A DNA stretch of 64,000 nucleotides from Locusta migratoria (taxonomy: Eukaryota > Arthropoda > Insecta > Orthoptera > Acrididae), in assembly GCA_026315105.1 (NCBI GenBank), contig CM048744.1, forward strand, positions 972,818,221 through 972,882,220, written 5' to 3'. The translations under genes were made by a program, and so were the position numbers. Numbering within the stretch: position 1 is the stretch's first letter; the number at the start of each line of letters is the position of its first letter. Of the stretch, positions 53,693 through 63,829 are shown piece by piece. A model generated the notes under the pieces. The model was given only the letters and a program-made list of their open reading frames with translations. It searched no databases and was not told the DNA's origin.

Positions 53693-54607
53693 ACTTTTAC
53701 GGTTTATCCGTAAAATTTACGGAAATTGCATCATTTTACGGTTTTACGGATGGTCGGTGTTATTTTACGACTTGCACAAAAAACTGAAACGTTAACGTTC
53801 GATAATCACACCATATAAGTTCAATCTATTGTTTGTGTGGGTCGAAGATACGTCTACGATAGTCGAAAATTTATTCATTGATCTGATTGATAGTTTTAAC
53901 TCTGATGTTCGTTACGCCGTGTTCTGTGGTGACGGCATTGGAATTGAATTTAAAGGCGGGATAACTGTTCTTCTAGTTTTATGTGGATCTCAGGTGTCGA
54001 CAGACTCTGCTCTGCAAATTCAAAGAAGTCGCGATGAGTCAGTTATTGGCATTCAGACCTATCTAAATTATCGATTTCCAGGAAACAGATAAATACCATT
54101 TCTTTCATCAATAAGGAAGTAAGGTCTGTGACTAAATAATTATGTTTGCACTCAAGATGAGACAAAATTGAAGATGCACAGTTTTCTTCCATTCCTTTTT
54201 TCTTGGTAAAGTTTTCCTTTTATGCAAGAGAGAAAATTAGGCTATAGTCGAACTAGCATATAATTTGCAGTGTGCGTTATTATTTCTTGCCTTTAAACAA
54301 GTTTTGTGTAAAACCTTTTTCAGCTATATCATATCTGCTTAATTTATCAACTAAGTCCGGTTTTGTACGCTCTAAACGAATATTCACCGTGCCTAGTGCT
54401 ATTTAACGTGGATTTCTTCTCGATATGTTCGCTTGAACAATGGCCTATGATGTATGTAGATACGATTACATTATTGTATTTTGTAACCCTGAAAAATCTT
54501 CTTTTTTTTTTTTTTTGTCGTCAAGCCGGACTATGTGGAAATTATTTCCCAGATTTTTTGCGACACGTGAGTTTTACTGAAAGCGCTTTTCAAAAGTTGG
54601 CAGGTAT
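53693..54607. mobile_element. DNA element with ATACCTGCCAACTTTT ends
   Basis: Perfect 16-bp inverted ends ATACCTGCCAACTTTT at 53693 and 54592-54607. The flanking 8-mers CCTCTCAC (53685-53692) and GCTATCAC (54608-54615) each differ by one base from CCTATCAC, the sequence of the empty site in the opposite palindrome arm, so this is an 8-bp target duplication. Two ORFs inside (53829-54092, 54363-54713) have no recognisable domain. Probably hAT-like or another 8-bp-TSD superfamily. Confidence 0.75.
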
Positions 54608-54722
54608 GCTATCACAGTTTGGGAGCTGCAACCCTTCAAAGTTTCAGGGGCAGATACCACACGCTGTACATAATACATGGCTGTGTGGTGGGAGATTGAT
54701 CTTATGGCGGTGAGAAGTTGAT

Positions 54723-54870
54723 TTACATGAGATGTTCAAATGTGTGTGTATGTTCCTCAATGCATAATGCAATGCGCCGTCGAAAGGATCTGCGGACGGG
54801 ATGTAACATCGCCGGTGTGACGGAGCGACATGCGTCCTCGATGCGCCGTGTTTTAGATCACCTGGGGATG
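54723..54870 (-). pseudogene. Mariner-like transposase C-terminal end, left arm
   Basis: Inverted relative of the right-arm copy: the minus strand carries the last about 45 codons with the stop at 54723-54725 (complement of TTA). Small indels; no catalytic region. Confidence 0.65.
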
Positions 54871-54889
54871 TGGGCTCAGTGACATAAAC

Positions 54890-55099
54890 ACGACCCGCAA
54901 GGTCGCCCGATTTAACACCAGTAGATTTCTTTTTGCGGGGGTATCTAAAGGATCATCCCCAGATGATCTAAAATGGCGCATCGAGGACGCATGTCGCTCC
55001 GTCACACCGACGATGTTACGTCTCGTCCGCAGATCCTTTCGACGACGCATTGCATTATGCATTGAGGGACGTGGACACACATTTGAACATCTCATGTAA
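54890..55099 (+). pseudogene. Mariner-like transposase C-terminal end, right arm
   Basis: The frame reads SPDLTPVDFFLRGYLKDH (third catalytic-region Asp motif of IS630-Tc1-mariner enzymes), shifts once near 54955, then DDLKWRIEDACRSVTPTM and VRRSFRRRIALCIEGRG, ending at the natural stop 55097-55099. The rest of the enzyme is lost. Confidence 0.8.
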
Positions 55100-55414
55100 A
55101 TCAACTTCCCACCACCATAACATCCATCACCCACCACGCAGCCATGTATTATGTACAGCGTGTGGTATCTGCCCCTGACAGTGATAGGAATGTAGTTTAA
55201 ATTGATTTGGACGCAGCTGGTTTCAACGAATCCAAACTACTGTTCCATTTAAAAATTATATCTTTGTGCTGTAACTCTTTGGAAAATGATACAATAAACT
55301 ATGTTCATAGCTCCGCAGAAAGTGTAACATTTCTTGTGTTGACCTACCGCATTAAAATTTCCCGTCACCTATTATAAGTTACAGAGGCAAACACACTTAG
55401 TGAAACACCCTGTA

Positions 55415-55530
55415 TATAAGGAGAAAATTTTTTACACAGGTTAAACAGTGAAAACACCAGTACTTCATATGTTTCATGTAAGTACCGGTGTTTTCACTGC
55501 TTAACCTGTGTAAAATTTTTTCTCCTTATA
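55415..55530. repeat. Hairpin MITE with 50-nt arms
   Basis: Arms 55415-55464 and 55481-55530 pair with about four mismatches around a 16-nt loop; ends TATAAGGAGAAAA. It sits next to the right mariner end. Confidence 0.85.
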
Positions 55531-55814
55531 TATATTTATTCTGTGGTTATCATTTTTAGGTAACTGTTTTTATTCTTCTGATGAAGTTGTCCCTTGTGGC
55601 AACGAAGCCTAGGTCAAGCACCTGAAATTACGCAACCGGTTGGGTGATACAAAAAAGTTGTTCAAAGATTAGTATAGGTAGTCTGTAAGCCTAAGGACTG
55701 ATAGCCGGAGTGGTTATCCCACAGATTTACAAACATCTCAATCGCAGCTATCAGCAAGGTCAGCCTTGTACCAAACTCATTTACAGTCTTAAATACACTG
55801 GTGGCCAAAATTAA

Positions 55815-55998
55815 TGTTTGTTTGTATAGTCTATGGGACTTAACTACGGGGGTCATCGGTCCCTAAACTACTTACGAACTACTTACGAACTAGGACGACA
55901 CAAATATCTATGCCCGAGGGGGGATTCGAACCCCCGACCGTAGTGGCCGTGCAGACCGTGACTGGAGCGCCTTAGTCTCCTCGACCATCCCGGCCGGC
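55815..55998 (-). mobile_element. tRNA-derived SINE, type 1
   Basis: Minus-strand copy, short body, a duplicated CTACTTACGAA in the body. A 13-bp target duplication TGGCCAAAATTAA (55802-55814, 55999-56011). Confidence 0.94.
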
Positions 55999-56011
55999 TG
56001 GCCAAAATTAA

Positions 56012-58133
56012 AGCAACAAACCATTTCCCCATCCTGTGTCAGACTCACGATATAATCGTACTAAATGTCAACACGTGACCTCATAATCCTCTTCCGCACG
56101 GAAGACGGCCTTCCGTTCAGCGCATAACCACGCCAGCGGTTGCACCAGGTTATCTGACTACTGGGGAAGTGTTGGCTGCGTAGTTTCACAAATCCACATT
56201 TTCCGTGTACACAGACAGTGCGGTGAAGAATGTGCGGTGGAGGGACAGTTTGAAACCGATGTGACCCGATGGTCTAATATTAATCATTGTTTGTAACGTA
56301 GCCGACGTAGAACAGTTGTGGCATCCCTCTTGTGAAACCACACATAAACCAATGTACGAAGCGTGATATGCCCGGCTGTTAATGTTCATTTTTTTTAAAA
56401 TTAATGCTTCCATTGGCAGGAATACCACAACAAGCGCTTTCTCGGAATCGAAATTAACTAACTGTTGCCTCTTTTAGTAAAGTGGTTTGGATTTAAATAG
56501 TATTACACTCCACTACTTATGTCCGTAATTTACTACATAAATTATATCCAGAGAAAACAAGCGCGTTGCCTAGCAAAACTCTTAACATCCATCAAACAGT
56601 ACATAAAACGGCGAGATCTGCATAATTAAAAGTTTCTGATTACATTTCACGCTCTGGAATAATATTATGTAGTTCATAAACTTGAAAGTACTGCGCTTAA
56701 TATTACTGCATGTCAAATTCCTGTGGAAGCAGGCTCGAGTGTTTACACGCGTTAGTTCGTTCAGTCAAAGATAATATTATGTAAATAAATTAACGTACAC
56801 ACACGTAACTTTTTCTAGATTCTTCGAATATATTCAGTTACTTTTGAATGTAATGATATGAATGAAATGTTCCTAATATCCAAGATAAGTTCGATGAAGT
56901 CCCAAAATGTAGTTTCTATAATTATCAAGTCAAATCCACGCCTAAACCAGCACACAATCATTCGACTGATATTAAGTATCGACCGTAATGACTGATTTCG
57001 ATACTGTTAGTACCAATCAGAAAACTATTACGCGGTACTAAATCTTCCGTACAAAGTCCATTAATTATGTATAGTAACGCGTATCACACACATTTCATCG
57101 ATTTATTCGGCTAAAACATGAGACTGACTTTAACAATGCGGAAATTTTTGCTTTTATATGACCCCACGGAACAAATAACTACGATCTTATTCGCCCTCCA
57201 TGCTGGTACTCCCGTAATCACATTGACCTACTGTTAAATTAATATTTACAGTAGTTTGAATTCTAACTTTCCCATTACGAAAGTTGATTACTGATCCCTA
57301 AATAATTAAAAATATTAACTGAAATACAAACGAGGTGTTACACAGTCCACATCAGCGCTGTGAAAGATGTACAATTTTCTTCGGCCATAAAAAGTGAAAG
57401 ACGACCGTCTGTCGTCTTCCATATATGTTTTGTACGTTTCTGTAAAGTTATAATTTATTTAATGTCGCTAGATTATCATATTGTTATGACTTGAACCCCA
57501 CTCTCTTCAAGTCTTAAGGAATAGCATTTTTATTTCATGTGTTAAAATATTAGTTAATATTGCTACGTTTTTCTTATTTTGTTATGTTAATAACTTATTA
57601 TTATATTAATTAATGTGGCATAAGTAAGGCTTCTCCGCTACGCCACCGTTCCTCCGAGAATGTGCAGTTGTTTTACTTTTAAGTGTGTGCAAGAATCTAC
57701 GGCTGTTTGAATGTCAGGAGTGATAGCTCGTTTTGCATCGTTCTCTCTGGCTCAGTATCGATAGCTGCTGATACTACCAAAGAGGTTCCTACACCCTTTG
57801 GTTACAGTCCAGTCAGCGAGCCTTCTTTAGCGCGAGTCTCGCTGTCTGTCCCCACCACTGCGGCCTCTTGGATTTTCTGGCTTCCGGTCGTTTTCCCGCG
57901 TCTGATGGCCGCTCGGTCGGATCATTCTGGGCTGGTCGTCTGGTGAGGTAAGGTTGGTTCTGCTCTTGTTTCTGGACATGGTAGCATTTCATTGACTAGC
58001 ACATTTAACTTCGATTCGTGAACTTAGAATCATTTTCTTAGAATATTTTATCCTGTAAAATAAGATGTGTAACATGTAAGCCTCTTACTACTGGAGACTG
58101 CTAGGGGTAAGCTGTAAGTGCCGTTAACTTTCA
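56012..58133. other. No recognised feature
   Basis: About 2.1 kb, AT-rich to about 57600, then a moderately GC-rich part (57640-57960) with an 87-codon ORF (57683-57946) that shows no domain. The latter might be an LTR or exon, but I cannot support either. Confidence 0.4.
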
Positions 58134-58143
58134 CACGTGAGCA

Positions 58144-58343
58144 AATGTTCAAATGTTTGTAAAGCTTATGGGACTTAAATATGGGGTCATCAGTCCCTAA
58201 ACTTACAAACTACTTATGATCTAGCTAATACTAATGACGGCACAAATATCCATGCCCGAGGGGGGATTCGAACCCCCGACCGTAGTGGCCGTGCAGACCG
58301 TGACTGAAGCGCCTCAGTCCCCTCGGCCACCGCGGCCGGCCCG
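58144..58343 (-). mobile_element. tRNA-derived SINE, type 1
   Basis: Full-length minus copy with A and B boxes. A 10-bp target duplication CACGTGAGCA (58134-58143, 58344-58353). Confidence 0.94.
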
Positions 58344-58353
58344 CACGTGAGCA

Positions 58354-58824
58354 CTTTGCTTTAAAAGCCATTGGTATTCAGTTAGTGACTTAATGACAGA
58401 GTGCACCTAAACAGCACGGGAGATGCAATTGCTGGTACTTTCTAAGCAATTAAAACGACAACAGTGTCCACTAACCACGCCGGGAAAAGCTTTTACTGGT
58501 TGCTCCTCTATGTCAGAAAATTACTTTTCCATCCGTATTTTTCTGTAACAAGCGTACCTCTGTTATTTTGCTTACCGTGCTTTCCCGCTTTCAGACAGTT
58601 ATCTGTGGATGCTTGGATTAAAAAGCGTGGCACAATTTAAGCACGCTAAACTCGTCGGCTTCGAACCATGATATCATCAACATGGCGGGAAAACCCATAT
58701 TTCAGTCGCAGCCAACTGCAGATAATCAGTTGATTACTGATTTTTTAATTAAATCGTGAAGCTCGTTAAATTTAACTTCCCGTCCTAGCGGCCTCACCTG
58801 ATTTTAATAAGATGTTAATATTGA
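58354..58824. other. No recognised feature
   Basis: Unassigned. A short stretch at 58760-58810 (GTTAAATTTAAC, CTAGCGGCCTCACCTG) resembles the end of the MITE pair at 24898 and 38625 and may be a relic. Confidence 0.4.
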
Positions 58825-58968
58825 AATGTTTGTAAATCTATGGGATTTAATTACTCGGATCATCAGTCCCTAGGCTTACAAGCTACTTTAACTTACGCTA
58901 AGTACTCGAACCTCCGACGGCGAGCAACAGCTAGGCGCGTTAGAACGCTCGTCCGCTCCACCGCGGCA
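58825..58968 (-). mobile_element. tRNA-derived SINE, type 2 head, shortened
   Basis: Minus strand: head GCGGTGGAGCGGACGAGCGT, B box GGAGGTTCGAGT, then a body deletion that joins directly to a CTTAGCGTAAGTTAAAGTAG stretch, and the ATAGATTTACAAACATTT tail. No clear target duplication. Confidence 0.82.
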
Positions 58969-59476
58969 TGTAAATACTCTTAGAAAACCGAACAACAAAG
59001 AATAACTTGGTTTATGTTTAGTTACCATAAAGTAAATAAATAACGCTGTTTCTACTCCACGTTTGACAGGTTCTTGGAGTATCCCAGTCCTCTCAGTAGA
59101 AGTAATTCCCCTAGTAAAACGAACAGCTCGCCGGCACAATGCCTTACTACAGAGCACTCCGGTTTCACGGGTTAGAGCCAGCGGATGGTGATTCAATTGG
59201 CCCAAATTCATTTATATCTGCTGATGACTGACTGTCCGTTCAAACAAATAACAATACATGAGGAAGGCGAAGTCAATGTAGGACTACTACATACCATCCT
59301 CAAAAACCGTTATATACGTAATATTGTACCTATAACAAATGTTTACAACAGTAAATTCTATTCTATAATTTATTAAAGCAATTATTAAATGTCGCGGTGG
59401 AGTAGCCGAGCGCTCTAAGGCGCCTCGCTGCGGCGAGCGCAGTTGCTCGCCGTCGGAGGTTCGAGTCCTCCCTGGG

Positions 59477-59478
<2 letters not shown>

Positions 59479-59536
<58 letters not shown>
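59479..59536. repeat. (GT)n microsatellite within a SINE
   Basis: About 29 GT units; several type 2 copies have a short GTGTGT at the same place (for example the complement near 33925), so the array grew from the SINE body. Confidence 0.95.
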
Positions 59537-59538
<2 letters not shown>

Positions 59539-59562
59539 CCTTAGGTTAGTTTATCTTAGGTT

Positions 59563-60082
59563 ACATCTATATCTACATGGGATACTCTGCAAATCACATT
59601 TAAGTGCCTGGCAGAGGGTTCATCGAGCCACCATTATACTAATTATCTCACAGTCCATTCTCGAATGGCGCGCGAGAACAAAGAACACCTGATTTCTCGT
59701 ATTTTATTCTGATGATCATTTCTACCTAAGTAACTGGGAGTCAACAAGATATTTTCGCATTACGAGGACAATGTTGGCGATTGGAGTTTCGTAAGTATCC
59801 CACGCTCATCCCAGATCCTGTATCATTTCCGTAACGCTGTCTCCCCTGTATCGTGACAATACGAAACGAGCTGTCCTTCTTTGGACTCATTCGATGTCCT
59901 CCGTCAAACCCACCTGATAAGGATCCCACACTGGACAGCAATACTCCAAAAATGGACGGACAAGCGTAGTGTATGCAGTTTCTTTTGTAGTTCTGTTGGA
60001 TGTTTTAAGGGTTCTGCCAATAAAACGCAGTCTCTCTTTCGCCTTTCCCACGACATTATCTACGTGTTCTTTCCAATTTAGG
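59563..60082 (-). mobile_element. CR1-like LINE 3' fragment
   Basis: Minus strand: NLNWKEHVDNVVGKAKERLR, FIGRTLK, TTKETAYTTLVRPFLEYCCP, VWDPYQVGLTEDIE, one stop (TGA in GAATGAGTC), then RFVLSRYRGDSVTEMIQDLG. The 3' end CCTCTGCCAGGCACTTAAAT and a CATGTAGATATAGATGTA tail. A 7-bp direct repeat TTAGGTT (59556-59562, 60078-60084) could be its target duplication. Confidence 0.88.
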
Positions 60083-60170
60083 TTAAATAGTTTGTAAGTT
60101 ACGGACTGATGACCACGCAGTTTGTTCCGATAGATTTACAAACATTTGAACATTTTCTGAATTATTAAAT

Positions 60171-60953
60171 CTTATTTGACGTCAGAATTGTTTCAAAAGT
60201 TAACAAACGTACGGAAAGTGTTAATGATGATTTCTGCCTGTTTTCGAACTGTCACTACTGATATTTGATCATAATCATTGTTGGTGAAAACATATTCAAC
60301 CTTATTCAATAGGTCAATGTAGAGGGACTGATTCACAAGAGACGTCTTGTTTTACTGTAAATGACGTAATATTTTCAAATGTTTAAATGTTTGTCAACCT
60401 GTGGCTCTATGTACCCCACTCTCCCCTACGTGATTCTGTCACAGATCTATAATTTCACTGAAATGTAGTTCGGCTTCGAAATCGCACCCTTCTAATTTAT
60501 TGAAAACCTTTTACAACGTCAGTAAGAATGAAACACAATGTTGAATCGTCTTACCTTATTTTGCGTCGTGCACTGCACAGGGTTTTTGGCAAAGCAGGAT
60601 GGCTTGTCCACAATGTTGTTACCCTTACCGGTGTCCTAAGCACACAGTGGGCGATAAAAATATCGAGAAGCTATTCACGGGCTCCTCTGAGAGGCGAGCA
60701 AATGTTTACCGGCAGACTTGATATTCCGGATCAAAAGCGGACTGCAGGAAAAGCGGCTTACGTCCTAGGAGTCGTGTAAACACGCCAGTTCCTTCTGGGG
60801 GACACACGTGTTCCGCCAATCTTGTGGAGGAGTCAGCGAGTGTCAACAGGCCGACACACTTTGTCTGGACCTCGGCCGCAGATGTGTCGACACAGGGACT
60901 CTGCGCTTTAAAATACCTGCACAACCTAATTTGCTTTTGAAAACAACTACAGC
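60171..60953. other. No recognised feature
   Basis: Unassigned; a weak SINE-tail relic (TTCAAATGTTTAAATGTTTG) at about 60375. The 60528-60990 part is GC-richer, with overlapping ORFs on both strands and no recognisable domain. Confidence 0.45.
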
Positions 60954-61283
60954 CAAAATGTTCAAATGTTTGTAAATCTATCGGACTCAACTGCTGGGTT
61001 ATCAGTCCGTAGATTACAAAATACTTAAACTAAGATAGCCGGCCGTGGTGGCCGAGAAGACTGAGCCGCTCCAGTCACGGTCTGCACGGCCACTACGGTC
61101 GGGGGTTCGAATCCCCCCTCGGGCATGGATATTTGTGCCGTCCTAGTTAGTAAGTAGTTCATAAGTAGTTTGTAATTTTAGGGACTGATGACCCCGTAGT
61201 TAAGTCCCATAGACTATACAAACATTTGAAACTAAGATAAGCTGAACTAAGGGCAACACAAACACCCATCACATAATTTTGGA
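60954..61283 (-). mobile_element. Old SINE fragment split by a younger SINE
   Basis: Minus-strand tail and body (AAAATGTTCAAATGTTTGTA to ACTTAAACTAAGATA, 60954-61037), resuming at 61240 (AGCTGAACTAAGGGCAACAC) and fading near CACCCATCACA. The tRNA head is missing. The tail type (TAAATCTATCGGACT) is that of type 2 copies. Confidence 0.75.
61038..61228 (+). mobile_element. tRNA-derived SINE, type 1
   Basis: Full-length, inserted in the older SINE in opposite orientation. A perfect 11-bp target duplication AAACTAAGATA (61027-61037, 61229-61239). Its A box region has CCGAGAAGACTGAG. Confidence 0.95.
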
Positions 61284-61809
61284 AATATTTTAGTTTCATT
61301 TATTAGGCAACAGCGCTCTTATTTAAATTTATATATAAAGAACAGTCTAGAGCGCAAAAATTTATTTTTTTTCCGACTAGTTTCGGTCTTCTCTTAGACC
61401 ATATTCAGAAAATATAGCTCTGAAATATATCAGTTACATTCAGAGGACTGTCAGCAATATACATTAGTGTCAAACGTAAACTAAATTAATGAAGAGAAAT
61501 AAAACGATGTTATACCCATTGATGTTGTGGAGCTGGCAGGAGACTTGGAGCCTTCCAGTGCGTCACTGCTGGCTGGAGCAACACAAGGTCTACTGCTATT
61601 AAGTAGCTGACAATCCGCCCCTTTGTCAGCTCCAACCATCTTTGATAGCCAATGAAAACACTACATACATGAATTTAGCCAAAAAATATAAATTATAATC
61701 AGCCACACATTTCTTCGTCAACCTCTAAGATAAAATATTTATAGTCATCTTTCTGATATTAAAATAAATATTAAAACATTAAAATACTGACAATAAATTG
61801 TATCAGGTT
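61284..61809. other. Unassigned; possible MITE relic
   Basis: Contains CCGACTAGTTTCGGTCTTCT (61374) followed by a GACCATATTCAGAAAATAT block, similar to the arm of the palindromic MITE at 17438-17722. No gene. Confidence 0.4.
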
Positions 61810-62640
61810 CTTATTTGATTTGCTGATGATGCTGTGGTGTATGGGAGGGTGTCGTCTGTAACTGACTGTAATAGCATACAGGTTGACTTAGACAAAATTT
61901 CTAGTTGGTGCGAAGAATGGCAGCTAGCTGTCAATGTAGAAAAATGTAAGGTGATGCGCATGAGTAGAAAAAACAATCCTATAATGTTCGAATACAGCAT
62001 CAGTAGTGAGCTTCTTGATGCGGTCGCGTCGTTCAAATATCTAAGCGTAACATTGCAGAGCGATATGAAATGGAACGAGCATGTAAGGACAGTTGTGAGT
62101 AAGGCGGACAGCAGACTTCGGTTTATTGGGAGAATTTTGGGAAGATGTACTTCACCTGTAAAGGAGACCGCGTATAAAACGCTTGTACGACCACGTCTTG
62201 AGTATTGCTCAAGTATTTGGGACCCGCAGCAGATCGGTTTGAAGGAAGACATAGAGGCGGTTCAGAGGCGAGTAGCTAGATTCGTTACCGGTAGGTTCGA
62301 CCAATGCGCGAGTGTCACGGAAATGCTCCGGCAACTCAATTGGGGATCGCTGGAAGAAAGACGACGTTCTTTTCGTGAATTTCTGTTAAGTAAATTTAGA
62401 GGGCCGGAATTTGAAGCTGAGTGTAGTACGATCTTGCTGCCGCCTACTTACATTTCGCGTAAAGATCACAAAGACAAGATAAGAGAAATTATGGCTCGTA
62501 CGGAGGCATATAGGCATTCTTTTTTTCCTCGTTCAATTTGGGAGTGGAATAGGAAAGGAAATGCCTAGTAGTGGTACAGTGTGCCCTCCGCCACGCACCT
62601 TACGGTGAATTGCGGAGTATGTATGTAGATGTAGATGTAT
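61810..62640 (+). mobile_element. CR1-like LINE 3' half, uninterrupted frame
   Basis: 5'-truncated at the RT palm: FADD (61819-61830) survives with both catalytic Asp. The frame then runs without a stop to 62568: DLDKISSWCEEWQLAVNVEK, KYLSVTLQSDMKWNEHV, SRLRFIGRILGRC, VRPRLEYCSSIWDPQQ, QRRVARFVTGRF, LNWGSLEERR, and the terminal HSFFPRSIWEWNRKGNA. The 3' end CGCACCTTACGGTGAATTGC and a GTATGTAGATGTAGATGT tail follow. The clean 240-codon frame marks it as a young copy; the ATG at 61834 is internal and not a true start. Confidence 0.9.
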
Positions 62641-62804
62641 TTATATTTTCAAAGATATTCTATGAGTGACACTACAGCTCTGTGTGTAATTTTACTGGTA
62701 TTAAAAAATATTAACTATAAAATTTATTTAAGATGCATGGAAAAACAATTCAGGATATGATACCAGAATGAAACTATTCCCTCTGCAGCGGAGTGTGCGC
62801 TGAT
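62641..62804. other. Short unassigned spacer
   Basis: AT-rich, followed by GCAGCGGAGTGTGCGCTGAT, a border sequence of the tRNA-Ser-like repeat. Confidence 0.4.
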
Positions 62805-63222
62805 ATGAAACTTCCTGGAAGATTAAAATTGTGTGCCGGAACCGGGACTCGAACCTGAGACCTTTGCCTTTCGCGGGCAAGCGCACTACCGACTGTGCTA
62901 TCCCGACACGACTCACGATGACGCCTCACAACTTTATTTCCGCCAGTACCTCGCCTCCTACTTTCTCTTAGCCTATGGCTAAGCCATGTCTCCACCATAT
63001 CCTTTCTTCCAGGAGTGCTAGTCTTGCATGGTTCGCAGGAGAGCTTCTGTGAAGTTTGGAAAGTAGGGGGCGAGGTACTGGCGGAAGTAAAGTTGTGAGG
63101 CGGCATCGTGAGTCGTGTCGGGATAGCACAGTCGGTAGTGCGCTTGCCCGCGAAAGGCATAGGTCCCAGGTTCGAGTCCCGGTTCCGGCACACAATTTTA
63201 ATCTGTCACGAAGTTTCACATA
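62805..63222. repeat. Palindromic tRNA-Ser-like element
   Basis: Inverted arms about 62805-62970 and 63056-63222: each has TTTTAATCTG/CAGATTAAAA-type ends, a T arm (GGTTCGAGTCCCGG), anticodon region CTTGCCCGCGAAAGGC and the leader GGCGAGGTACTGGCGGAAGT. The 85-base centre (CCATGTCTCCACCATATCCT, GTTCGCAGGAGAGC) is single-copy. Same unit as 32828-33340 but as an inverted pair. Confidence 0.82.
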
Positions 63223-63829
63223 CCTTGCACAAAACCATTTGGTTCGTTTGTCGTTGAAAATTGTGTATCTATTCTATAACTTCTATAAGCATTTGAAATG
63301 GCGGTTATTTATATGGCGACAAAGCACAGACCCCACACACGTGACGTCTTTTATTACGGCTCCTGGTTGCACTCCTTCAGCAGACAATGGCGCTTCGTGA
63401 AAGGAGCAAAGAATAGCCAAAAACCTCTTTCCTGGAATCACTTTTCAGTTTATTTCCGTATATGTGTCATTATTAAGCTCGGCTACTAGCCCTGCAGGTG
63501 CTTCGCCCTCTACCTGCCCGCGATGTTTTACGTGAAGTCGTTTGAAATGCCACTGTAATAGTATGCTGCACTTCTTAGCAGAATTAAATACTTTGACGTA
63601 AAAGACAGTGCGGATGTCAATCTATCTTAAAGAACTGAATTAATGGAGCTGCCACAGCAAACTGTGGCTGTCACTGAACTCTGATGTTGCATCGGTTAAA
63701 GCACTAGATATACCGCCATTTTGAATCCGCCATTTTGAATCCCAATCCAAAGACAGTGTGGTATGCTTTGAGAGGTGTAGCGAAGTGAATCAGCCAACAG
63801 TTTGAGATTTTATAGTTTCACTGTGTGAA
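63223..63829. promoter_or_regulatory. Upstream region of the THAP ORF
   Basis: No repeat recognised. Close to the ORF, CCGCCATTTTGAATC occurs twice in tandem (about 63713-63740), and GCCATTTT is reminiscent of YY1-type CCAT cores. An in-frame TGA at 63803-63805 separates it from the ATG. No clear TATA box. Confidence 0.3.

Larger units (their letters stand above)
53431..55412. mobile_element. Head-to-head pair of mariner-like 3' halves
   Basis: Terminal inverted repeats GTTYCACTAAGTGTGTTTGC (left near 53438, right near 55388-55407) start long inverted arms that include shared 3' UTR sequence and the C-terminal coding end of a mariner-family transposase on each side. The 5' halves are missing and the arms meet near 54870-54950. 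A separate 915-bp element (53693-54607) interrupts the left arm. Confidence 0.75.
53254..55667. mobile_element. Outer palindromic element inside the SINE
   Basis: The left arm (53254-53430) pairs with 55538-55667: both carry, in opposite orientation, CCAACCG-TTGCGTAATTT, CGTTGCCAC-AGGGACAA and GATAACCACAGA. Terminal CTTTGAACA is shared at both ends. It contains the inverted mariner-like pair. Confidence 0.6.
53125..55739 (+). mobile_element. Type 2 SINE split by a 2.4 kb nest of insertions
   Basis: The head at 53125-53253 (CTGTGGAGTGGCCGAGCGTT; B box GGAGGTTCGAGTCC) ends abruptly at GTTAGTATA. The matching body and tail resume at about 55668 (ATTAGTATAGGTAGTCTGTA, then GGACTGATAGCC and ACAGATTTACAAACATC). 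Direct repeats AATCGCACCTA (53114-53124) and AATCGCAGCTA (55740-55750), one mismatch, flank the whole, which shows that both halves are one SINE insertion. Confidence 0.8.
59391..60159 (+). mobile_element. Type 2 SINE split by a LINE
   Basis: Head 59391-59478 (CGGTGGAGTAGCCGAGCGCT, B box GGAGGTTCGAGTCC), an expanded (GT)n at 59479-59536, body to 59562; body and tail resume at about 60083 (AAATAGTTTGTAAGTTACGG to AACATTT). A perfect 11-bp target duplication AATTATTAAAT (59380-59390, 60160-60170) flanks the SINE plus LINE. Confidence 0.88.
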
